From: Hsuehochloa calcarea
Taxonomy: Eukaryota; Streptophyta; Magnoliopsida; Poales; Poaceae
Direction: 5' to 3'
Length of the DNA: 64,000 nt
Assembly (NCBI GenBank): GCA_036346395.1
Contig: CM070604.1
Coordinates: forward strand, 43,799,662-43,863,661
Shown here: in pieces, positions 55,172-64,000 of the stretch
How positions within the stretch are numbered: position 1 is the first letter of the stretch
Layout of the letters: every line of letters begins with the position of its first letter
The notes under the pieces: model-generated
What the model saw: only the letters and a program-made list of their open reading frames with translations
What the model was told of the DNA's origin: nothing
Databases searched by the model: none
Made by a program: the position numbers and the translations under genes

Positions 55172-56230
55172 ATGGGCACCGTTTCCCTCCCTCGCTGCTC
55201 GGTGATCTTCGATGGTGTTAATTACACCGACTTCGTGTCTCACATGCGCATCCACATGCGTGGTCTTCGTCTCTAGGGCATCCTCTCTGGCGATGTCACT
55301 TGCCCGCCTTGCCCTATTCCTCCGACGGAGCCTACGCCTGTTGCGCTGCCCCGACAGCCGACAAGCCGACAAGGCTGCTGGCCTTGCTGATGAGAAGGCT
55401 GTCTCTGCCTACCAAGAGGCTCTGGATTCCTACATGGATCGATTGACCGCCTGCACTCAGTGGTGCGACGACGACGCCGGCCGCCGCTATCTTCATCGCC
55501 GATGTCGGCCTCGGTTCTCTTACTTCGAGTTGTGGAACTTTCTTCGTCTGTCCAGATGTGGACTCACCTTCGTCAGCGCTACGAAACCTCTAGAGATGCC
55601 CTCTACCTGTCAGTGGTTCAGCAGGGTGATGGTTCTGCTGTCCGCGCCACCAACTCTCTTCGCCTTCCGCCGGGCCGCCGCTCTGCTCGTCTTTGTCCGG
55701 TCAGACGTGCGATCCGAGTTTCAACAGATCTACGAAGTTTCTTACTCGCCTTCGTCCTGAATTCGAGCAGAGACGTGCCTAGCTCCTTGCACGCCACCCT
55801 CGTGTCACTCTTCTGGAGGCTCTTACAGAGATACGTGTAGAAGAGACTCGCCTGAGTGGTGTTGGTCTGATGCCACTACCCTCCGTGCTTGCCGCTCGTC
55901 CACCTGCTACACCGACTGCTTCACACTTCAGTACACTGCCTCCTCCAGCGGCTGCCACAGGTGGTGGTGGTCGTCCTCGCTGCTCCTACTGTGACAAGGT
56001 CGGCCACATTGAGTCCCAGTGCTTTAAGAAGCAGCGGCATCTTTCACGCCGTTCTTCTCCTAGCACTGACACTGGTGCTTCTACACGACGTCTGCATCGA
56101 CTCCTTCAATGTTTTCTCTCACTAGCTAGACTTCGCCGCCTGCTTGCCGCTTCAGGTTCTCCCTCGACAGGTTCTGCAGGTTTTTCTACTGACTCTTCGG
56201 GCAATGAGAAACCACTTCCTACACAGTCAG
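55172..56230 (+). pseudogene. Copia I gag
   Basis: The ATG at 55172 opens the gag start (CSVIFDGVNYTDFVSHMRIH), closed early by TAG where copia E has Trp. Pieces in other frames follow (SAYQEALDSYMDRLTA, QRYETSRDALYLSVVQQGD). The zinc knuckle CSYCDKVGHIESQCFKK is intact at 55981-56031, within the open frame 55870-56457. At least three frame changes are needed, so it is inactive as written. Confidence 0.82.
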
Positions 56231-57480
56231 GTACCTCCCCATGGATTCTTGATTCAGGAGCATCATTTCACATGACTTCTGATTCCTCCACTTTGTCTTT
56301 TATTACACCTCTTAATTCCCCTATCAGTGTTCTTACTGCTGATGGTACCTCTCCTTCTGTCTCTGGTCGAGGACCTCTAAGCAACTCATCCTTTCATGTT
56401 CCTTCTGTTGCTCATGTTCCTCGTCTAACAATGCAGTTGTACTGGACAGATTACTGACCTTGGTTGTCGGGTCCTTCTTGACTCTGACTCTTGTTGTGTT
56501 CAGGACCGCCACACGGGGGCTCTGGTTGGTTCTGGCCCTCGGCGCCTTGACTCACAGCGTCTCTGAGAGCTTGACTGGCTTCACCTTCCTTCCGCTGCCA
56601 CTGGTCTTTCCGCTTCTGCCACTTCGTCTACCAGCTCTTTTCAGCAGTGGCACCATCGTCTTGGTCATCTGTGTGGATCTCGTTTGTCATCTTTAGTCCG
56701 TCGTTGTCTTCTGGGTTCTGTCTCAGGAGACGTGTCTTTAGATTGTCAGGGTTGTAAGTTAGGGAAATTGATTCAGCTTCCATATCCTTATAGTAAGTCT
56801 GTGTCTCAACGACCATTTGATCTTATTCATTAAGATGTTTGGGGTCCGGCTCCCTTCCTTTCGAAAGGGGGCCATCGATATTATATTATTTTATAGATGA
56901 TTTCTCTCGCCACACTTGGATATATTTTATGTCTTCTCGTAGTGAGGCCCTGTCTATCTATAAACAATTTGCTACTATGGTTCACACACAGTTTTCCACT
57001 CCTATTCGTGTCTTTCGTGCTGACTCTGTTGGCGAGTACCTCTCTCGTTACCTGCGCAGCTTTCTTCCTGAGCAGGGCACCCTCGCTCAGTTCTCTTGTC
57101 CTGGTGCTCGTGCTCAGAATGGTGTCACTGAGCGTAAGCATCGTCACCTCCTTGAGACGGCTCGTACCTTAATGATTGCCGCCTCTATTCCACCTCACTT
57201 TTGGGCCGAGGCCGTTTCCACTGCCACCTATCTCGTAAACATTCAGCCCTCTTCTGCTCTTCAGGGTGAGATCCCGGTTGAGCGTCTTTGTGATCTTTCT
57301 CCAAACTACTCTGTCATTCGTCTGTTTGGCTGCGTTTACTACGCTCTCCTTGCATCTCGAGAACGCACCAAACTGACAGCTCAGTCTGTTGAGTGTGTTT
57401 TTCTGGGATACAGTGCCGAGCACAAGGGCTATAGGTGCTGGGACCCTGTTGGTCGATGGATGCGGATTTCTCGGGTGTGA
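56231..57480 (+). pseudogene. Copia I protease and integrase
   Basis: The protease motif PWILDSGASFHMTSDSS is at 56239-56289, catalytic D-S-G at 56251-56259. After a frameshift near 56450 the GAG-pre-integrase part follows (HHRLGHL context near 56650). From 56839 integrase is open to 57480: FIDDFSRHTWIYFMSS, RADSVGEYLS and PGARAQNGVTERKHRHLLE supply the D, D, E catalytic context, then LFGCVYYALLASRERTKL and CVFLGYSAEHKGYRC. A TAA near 56831 precedes this frame. Confidence 0.85.
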
Positions 57481-58560
57481 CTTTTGACGAGTCTCGTCCC
57501 TTCTACCCACGTCCTGCCCCACCTTCGATTTCCTCTCTGGAGTCCCTGTCTTTTTTGACTTTTCCAGATACACCCATCTCTGTCTTGCTCTCGTCCACCC
57601 ATCCCACTGAGTCTCCGCATATACCTCTTGAGGCCTCTCCGCCGTTGTCGCCGTCTACTTCGTCGCTTGCGGCTCCTCACACTCTCTTTTACACTCGTTG
57701 ACCTCATATTGAGGCTCTTCCAGATGAGCCATCTTCCCCTGATGTTTCATCTTCTTCTGATACTCCATCTTCCCCCGATGGGTCATCATCTCATCGCTAC
57801 GGTCTCTGCGATCGTCAGTCGATTCGACCTCCTGCCCGTTTTGGTTTTGCTGGTGCAGCTACCCATGAGCTGCTCTCCCACCGGATGTCACATTACTCAC
57901 CCTGAGTGGCAGCATGCCATGGTCGAGGAGATTGCTGCTCTCGAGTGTACTGGTAATTGGGACCTTGTCCCTTTTCCATCTCACTCTCATTCCATCACGT
58001 GTAAGTGGGTTTATAAGATTAAGACTCGCTCTGATGGCTCTCTTGAGCGCTATAAGGCGCGTCTTGTTGCTCGTGGCTTCCAGCAGGAGTATGGTTGTGA
58101 CTACGACGAGAGTTTTGCTCCTGTGACCCACATGACCACTGTCCACACTCTTCTTTCAGTGGCGTCTGTTCGCCATTGGTCCGTTTCTCAGCTTGATGTC
58201 AAGAATGCCTTTCTTAATGGCGAGTTGCGTGAGGAGGTCTACATGCATCCGCCACTTGGGTATTCTGTTCCTGAGGGCATTGTCTGTCGACTTCGTCGCT
58301 CTCTCTATGGCCTTAAACAAGCCCCTCGTGCTTGGTTTGAGCGCTTCTCCTCTGTGGTCACTGCTGCTGGCTTCTCGGCTAGTGATCATGATCCTGCTCT
58401 TTTTGTTCACACTTTGTCTCGTGGTCGGACTCTTCTTCTTCTATATGCTGATGATATGATCATCACCGGAGATGATTCTTAGTTTCCGGATCTTCTTGAT
58501 CGCACTTCTCTCACTGATCAGCGTACTGTTGAGACTTCCATGGAGCTCAATGTTCATCTT
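57481..58560 (+). pseudogene. Copia I linker and reverse transcriptase
   Basis: A Pro/Ser-rich linker (57435-57701, starting with VTFDESRPFYPRP in the adjoining frame) leads into RT at 57900-58482: EWQHAMVEEIAALECTGNWD, YKARLVARGFQQEYGCDYDE, SQLDVKNAFLNGELREEVYM, SLYGLKQAPRAWFERF and the catalytic LYADDMIITGDDS. It ends at TAG 58480-58482; relative to copia E about 130 bp (the SDLGPLHYFLG region) are deleted right after GDDS, which disables the enzyme. Confidence 0.86.
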
Positions 58561-59231
58561 CGGCTGGTGAGCCTCTTTCTGATCCGACTCGCTATCGTCA
58601 TCTTGTTGGGAGTCTTGTGTACCTTGCTGTTACTCGTCCAGATATCACTTATCCAGTTCACATTCTGAGTCAGTTCGTCTCTGCTCCCACTCAGGTCCAC
58701 TACAGTCACCTTCTTCGAGTTCTGCGATACCTTCGTGGGACTATCTCTTGCCGTCTCTTCTTTCCACACTCCAGCTTATTACAGCTTCAGGCTTATTCGG
58801 ATGCTACTTGGGCCAGCGATCCATCTGATCGCCGGTCTATCTCTGCTTACTGTGTTTTTCTTAGTGGTTCTTTCATTGCCTAGAAGACGAAGAAACAGAC
58901 TGCAGTATCCCGTTCGAGTGCAGAGGCTGAGTTACGAGCTATGGCTCTCTTGACAGCAGAGATTACATGGCTACGGTGGTTACTTGAGAATTTTGGTGTT
59001 TCTGTCATTACACCAACTCCTCTCTTGTCAGACAGTACAGGTGCTATCAGTATTGCCCGTGACCCTACGAAGCATGAGCCCACCAAGCATATTGGTGTTG
59101 ATACTTCCTTCATGAGGTCTTGTGTGTATGATCAGGTGATTGCTCTTCAGTATGTGCCTTCCGAGCTTCAGATTGCGGATTTCTTCACGAAGGCCCAGAC
59201 TCGAGCACAACACGGCTTCTACCTCTCCTAA
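58561..59231 (+). pseudogene. Copia I RNase H
   Basis: Two open pieces: 58617-58883 (TRPDITYPVHILSQFV, AYSDATWASDPSDRRSIS) and 58941-59231 (MALLTAEITWLRWLLENFGV, KHIGVDTSFMRSCVYDQVI, LQIADFFTKAQTRAQHGFYL). A TAG at 58881-58883 takes the place of a Trp codon between them. The end fits a full-length copia polyprotein. Confidence 0.85.
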
Positions 59232-59252
59232 CTCAGTGTTGTTGATCCACCA

Positions 59253-59267
59253 TGAGTTTGAGGGGGG
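59253..59267 (+). promoter_or_regulatory. Polypurine tract of copia I
   Basis: TGAGTTTGAGGGGGG before the 3' LTR. Confidence 0.8.
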
Positions 59268-59392
59268 TGTTAGAGATATATATGTATAGTTGTGTTATTC
59301 CCTATTGTTATGAAGGGGTTATTTGCATATTGTACTTGTCTATATATACTGACCCATTGACCACCTGAGAATACAAGTTGCTATTCTTAACA
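59268..59392 (+). mobile_element. 3' LTR of copia I
   Basis: TGTTAGAG to ATTCTTAACA, 125 bp, followed by the TSD CCAAG at 59393-59397. Confidence 0.9.
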
Positions 59393-59668
59393 CCAAGATC
59401 CAAGATAGCACGAGGGCCAGCTTTGCATATACACGTCTCGACAAAGAGGACCTATTTCATATGCTTGTACATCGATCTGTCCAGTGCAAAGTGGCATGCA
59501 ATATGTTTATAGCGAGTAGTCAAATTTTAGATACTGGTTAATTCAAAAATTCATTAATTTGGAGAATATTTTGGTGAGTGAGACATGGATTGTGAGTTGT
59601 TACCTATGTGAAAGTTATCATACGATATCTTATGTATCAATTTGCAACAATTTACCTCTGGCTTAGGT

Positions 59669-59990
59669 GGCCGTAGGGCCTTAAAAACAAGAATATTTGT
59701 TGTACATGATGACCAATAATATACGTCAAAATCTGCTACATGATATCACAATTTAGTGTCATTGGCTATAAGACACCTAAATTCCGTATCTTTATCGAAA
59801 GACACTACATAAATATGACTCTTTGTTATGGCCGTAAGGCCTAAAAGCAAGAATATTTGCTATACACAATGAAAAATAATACAAGTCAAAATTGACTACA
59901 TGACATCACAATTTAGTGTCATTGGCTCTAAGATACGCAAATTTCGTATCTTTTCCGAAAGACACTACAAAAATATGACTATTTGTTTGG
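59669..59990. repeat. Two-copy tandem repeat, 161-bp period
   Basis: Units start at 59669 (GGCCGTAGGGCC) and 59830 (GGCCGTAAGGCC). Shared segments include CAAGAATATTTG, CACAATTTAGTGTCATTGGC and GAAAGACACTACA. No coding frame. Confidence 0.85.
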
Positions 59991-62290
59991 GACACTAAGG
60001 CTATTAAAATACCATTTCTGGCTGAGAGAGGAGATAAAAGGTTGGCAAATTGCCTGTTTTGCCTTTTGGTTTGATCTGGCTAAGAAACTTCTCGACGAAA
60101 CAGGGGAACAAAGGGAGGCAACCATGGGAGGGCTGGGATAAACTCGACACCGGCAAGGGAAGTCACAGCTGCAGACAACGAGCAGCAAAATGGAATGTGG
60201 CAGTGACGACAATCCCAAGTGTGGTGATGGCACTGCTAGAGAAGCCATATGGCGGCAGGCGGGACATGGTGCGGCGGCGGTGCGACACTGCTACCATGGC
60301 AAGGGTGCGGCTACGATTAAACCTAGAATATAAGCATGTCACGAGCATAAGTGGGCCATGGGGAACTCACTGGGAAGGTGGCAGAGACAGGGACAATCCA
60401 AGGCAGGCTGGCGACAATGACTCGGCACGGCGAGGAGAGCTCCACACAGCGGCAACGTTCTAGAAGAAGGGATCTCAAATTAGGAGTTAGGAAAGATAGA
60501 GGATAGTGTAGGGATGCTGTACTATGCATGAATTGCCTCAAAACTCATTGACAAAAGGGCGACGACGATTGGTAGCAGTTTTTGGACGAAAACAAAGAAG
60601 AAGCAAGTGTGGCGAGGTCCTGAGGATGAAGAACAAAATTAATTGAGGTCAAACGTTTAGGGTGATATGGAACATGATAGGACGCGAATGGTTTTGAGGG
60701 ATCTCACTAAATTTGACGAGAACGACAAGATTGGGTTGCGGCGGTGTCATGCATACTCCACCAAGTCGTCATGGTTGTCACCGTCGCCAACACATCTAGC
60801 CCCAATCGTTCACGTCCGTGCTAATCACCGCCGCCATTGTGTTCACTGCCTTCGGGAACACACTCTGCGTACACCGTCATCGCTTGCTCGCCGCCACAGC
60901 TCGTCCTTGCTCCCCGCCATTGCCTCCTCTGTTTTGGGCCGACACGAGAGGAATAAGTATAGTGCTGAGTTAGGCACCGTACCTAGGCGGCTGAACCAGA
61001 CCGACCGTTGATCCAGTCACTGTACATTGAGGGCATTGCAGTCATTTTGCAAAGTTTCTCTCTCCTAATGGGTCAGATATATTATTTTAATGAAAGGAGT
61101 GTTCAACAACAAAAATGCACATTTTAGTAGTGTTTTTTTTTTGGCAAATACACAAAATTTAGATATCTTACAACTAGACCTATTCAAACGTTGGGCTTGG
61201 ACGGGGCTTCGGGCTGGGCCTAAAGAGCCTGGCCTCGAACGAACGGGTGGGCCCGAACCTGGCCCGACCCGACCCGTAAATTCATTTTTCTAAAATTAAA
61301 ATATATTATTTTACTTTTTTAGTAAAAGATAATATTTAATTTATTTCAAAAATGAAAGAAATATATTTTTATATTTTTATTCATTTCAGTGGAATTTCGT
61401 GCTTTTGGGTGAGAAATCAAGTTCCACCCATGAACGTATCTACTTACAACTAACGATACCAAATTATGATATACTATAGTCAATTTTGCCATAATACAAT
61501 AACTAGCCGGCCTCGACTATTTCTTGCGAATAGTTAACTTTGGTCAACTTGTTTGCTTAGTTATATGTTTCATGGGAGGGAACCAAGCGTGATGGCAAGC
61601 CTTAGATTGCTTAGATTCGTTTGGTTCAGAAAGGTAAATGGAATAACTGAGATGACAAGCAAAAGTTGACCTGATCGGATTAACGCTATACAGTCTCTTA
61701 CACTATACACTGTCAACGGTCAAGGCTACCAGCCACATGTTTTTTTTCAATGAAAACATTTCAAGCGCATGCTCGCCTTTGCATTTAGCATTTACATTAG
61801 TGGCGGAGGTTGAAAATTTTTAATGATTTTTTAAGTCATTTTTTGAAGTGTTCGCGAAGTTCAGAATTCGAAATTGGAGAAGATTAGGGTTGTCATGCTC
61901 GCTGTTAATCCGGTTGTATTGTTCGTGGAACCGATTCCTTTGGGAAAAGATTCCATAATATTTAATACTCAAAATATTTTAAAAAAAGATATTTAAGTAT
62001 GAAAAAATTCATAATTTAATTGTGAATTACACGTGCATTATAAATAATAACATACACGAATCAACAAACCGAAATACACCTCTGATATATGTGCGCCTTA
62101 TTGGAATCGAAAAAATATTGATTGAAACAAAGTCGATTAGTCCTGACGGCCCATCAGTCTCTTCCCCCTTGTCTCTGGATTGCCCGCGGTGGCGACGAGT
62201 GTCGAAGGCAGCCATGTTCTGCAAGACAAGATGGGCGATTGAATGATGTTAGGATAGCAGAACGTAGGGGCCAAATCAATAACCAGGATG
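59991..62290. other. No gene recognised
   Basis: Open frames at 60050-60463 and 60667-61011 have no recognisable domain. A GC-rich stretch with repeated GGGC(T/C)(T/C)G and GGCCCGA words lies at 61195-61275, followed by AT-rich sequence. I see no RNA gene or element boundary. Confidence 0.45.
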
Positions 62291-62299
62291 CAAATTGAA

Positions 62300-62830
62300 C
62301 CTAACTCACATCTTCGATATGGAGTTCGCCCGGGTAACGGGGAGCACTAGGACAGCTGCCGGTCTCAGTAGCAGGAGCCTTTCTCTTGTCCATCAAGCGC
62401 TCAGCCTAGTCGTACTCAGCTTCCTCTTCGGGAGTCCTCCGCCACCATCCAGCTTTCTTGAGCTCCTCTGGTACCTTTTTAATAGGGTCGGGTGTGTAAG
62501 GTTTCTAGCGTTCGAAGGTCTCGGCTCGCTTCGCGTAGTTGAACATGTACTTTTGTTCGATGAACGTCTTATCGTACATGTCCGGGTCGTCGATCAATTG
62601 GAAGAAGTTGCATCATATCTCCAGCTGCCATTATGCACCCATGAAGTTAGGGATACGTGGAATGCAACATAACATGTGAAAAATCTATAAGATTCGCTTA
62701 CGAGGATGTTTCCGCACGTGTAGTATGCCCAGGCGACGGTCGTGGGGTGTGTGGACTGTATGATCTTCGCCGGTTCTTCACACACACATTGCGAGCATGG
62801 GAATTTTGGTAGTACTAGCGCATCCTTCAT
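62300..62830 (-). pseudogene. GRF-type zinc-finger gene fragment, two exons, inactivated
   Basis: On the minus strand exon 1 (62702-62830) encodes FPCSQCVCEEPAKIIQSTHP and AWAYYTCGN, the first part of a GRF-type zinc finger. A GTAAGC donor (62696-62701) and a GCAG acceptor near 62623-62626 delimit a short intron. Exon 2 encodes CNFFQLIDDPDMYDKTF, the expected finger end, then a basic, Glu-rich tail (KKVPEELKKAGWWRRTPEEE). In-frame stops lie just before CNFF, after RAETFER and after EEEAEYD, so it is a pseudogene. Such GRF-finger genes are numerous in grass genomes; their function is poorly known. Confidence 0.5.
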
Positions 62831-63030
62831 AGAACAACCGGGGTAGGGTTTAGCCCTTTCGGTAAGCTACTTGCGCTTCCGCAGTATCTTCACGTAGAAG
62901 TTCGACGACAAATTTGTCACCTTCTTTCTCTCTGTTGTGTGAACTAAGATAGAGTGAATGAAGGTATACGAGTAGGCTACGCTAGCTGGTAATTCAAAAA
63001 TTCTATCACATAAACCAGGATGTCATGCAA
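62831..63030. other. No gene recognised
   Basis: Short spacer between the zinc-finger remnant and the LTR-like repeat. Confidence 0.4.
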
Positions 63031-64000
63031 GTAAGAGATCATAGATCGTTACCACCAGACGTGCAGTGCAGTGAAAGAAGAGTTGGAGCAGCTTGGTCCA
63101 ACGAAGAACGCGTCGATGTAGTGGTCGTAGTCGATCGTCCAACGTAGTCGATCTTCCTCGTAGTTGATTGTCATCATAGTCGATCGTCTCCTCCAGCAAC
63201 CAATCGAGTTCCTCGCTAAGGTCGTGGATCATCCTCAAGGGCAACAACAAACACAGTAGCGCCTCCACAGTATCCACACGTCTGGGGAAAGAACATCGTA
63301 CGCCAGTGTGCTAGCACCAACTCACACGGTAGAGCTCTCAGGAAGATTATGGCTAGGGTTTGAAGCAACTAACGTCAACTGATATCTTGTCTCTCTTTCC
63401 CAACAGCGTCAAGCATCTCCTTCTATAGTACCCATGATGGATCCTATCCGAACACGTTTGTTCCAACCAGTTAAGTGTGTGACCCGTTAGGTTCATACGT
63501 AATTGGTTGTAACTCAGAAACTCCTTTATGATCACGAGCCGTTAGCTGCTCCTAGCAGGACATATCGATTCCCAAATACACACAAATTATATAGGACGAA
63601 CCTTATTGTAATATGATCTACGACCATGTCCTTATCACTAACGACCGACTCGTATCTCTATACAACTAGCTCATATTTGCTCTCGACCAGTTCGTAACTC
63701 CTTACGACTAGGTTTTGACCACTTAGTGATCATGTTCGATCAGCCTACGACCAGCTTGTATCTCCATACGACTAGTCCGTATCTGATCGAGCTGAACGAC
63801 CAGTTCATGTATTCTCCCTTTGTCTCACGATATCTGGTTGAACTTCAGGTGAGATATTATGTCATCCATGGACTGTTCAATACTTTCTCGATCGAGTGTC
63901 GGATAAATTCACGTGGTCGAACTCTTCGACCACTAGTGGCCTGACCATGCACTTTCTTTATCCGACCACATTACCCAGAGATATCTCTCTTGTTATGTTA
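63031..64000 (-). repeat. LTR-like repeat, inverted relative of 35699-36400, running off the window
   Basis: As reverse complement it repeats the 35.7-kb copy in order: TACGAACTGGTCG-type motifs (63600-63800), AACCTAACGGGTCACACACT (63474-63493), GGTTGGAACAAACGTGTTCGG (near 63455) and CGATCGACTACG repeats (63120-63190). It extends further on the motif-rich side, to the last base of the window. Probably a more complete LTR of the same family; ends not resolved. Confidence 0.6.

Larger units (their letters stand above)
54302..59392 (+). mobile_element. Copia element I (plus strand), defective
   Basis: LTRs at 54302-54430 and 59268-59392, primer site, gag, protease, integrase, RT, RNase H and polypurine tract are all in copia order; TSD CCAAG at 54297-54301 and 59393-59397. 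At 5.1 kb with about 125-bp LTRs it fits the small copia lineages (Ale/Hopscotch-like, inferred). Frames are broken by a few stops and indels and by a deletion of about 130 bp in RT. It is related to copia E and oppositely oriented. Confidence 0.92.

Noticed and set aside
60050..60463. 137-codon plus-strand frame
   Set aside because: No motif, unusual composition, and no flanking gene signals.

Overview
The window looks like repeat-rich nuclear DNA from a grass (Poaceae): nested LTR retrotransposons of Ty3/gypsy and Ty1/copia type, a PIF/Harbinger DNA transposon, smaller TIR elements and one compact host gene with a plant-type intron. I cannot name the species. No rRNA, tRNA gene, CRISPR array or bacterial-type operon is visible; short tRNA-like strings are retrotransposon primer-binding sites.

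Left part (1-27.4 kb) is a three-level nest. A minus-strand gypsy-type element (5' LTR 26355-27380, primer site 26341-26352, gag from 25296 leftward, continuing past the window start) was hit by a Harbinger element (1519-25261, TSD TAG). The Harbinger transposase gene was in turn hit by a tandem chromovirus-like gypsy array (4137-21625, TSD GAAGC) with the layout LTR-internal-LTR-internal-LTR. Every junction can be read to the base, and both the gag frame and the transposase frame continue across their insertions.

Middle part (27.4-45.8 kb): a decayed minus-strand copia element (gag, long GC-rich leader, LTR 29805-30475); a plus-strand gypsy-like gag split by a solo LTR (32153-34505, TSD TGGAA) related to the array LTRs; an LTR-like repeat (35699-36400) with an inverted relative at the right end of the window; a MITE; and the only convincing host gene, a two-exon FLZ zinc-finger gene (38258-39535). 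From 39.5 to 45.8 kb I see mostly unannotatable sequence.

Right part (45.8-64 kb): two related copia elements in opposite orientation, each bounded by matching TSDs (minus, 45778-52817, GGGGT; plus, 54302-59392, CCAAG). Both are defective. The minus copy carries two further insertions: a truncated gypsy 3' end (46456-47325) and a 1.8-kb element made of two inverted half-LTRs (48093-49916, TSD ACTAC). A TIR element lies between the two copias. Beyond 59.4 kb there are a 161-bp tandem duplication, a broken GRF-type zinc-finger gene and the inverted LTR-like repeat.

The most interesting signals are a multi-hairpin block with compensatory base changes in all the related LTRs; the inverted half-LTR element; and a patchy excess of small differences at CAG/CTG/CCGG sites between otherwise almost identical array copies, which I suspect reflects methylation-linked sequencing error rather than ancient decay.
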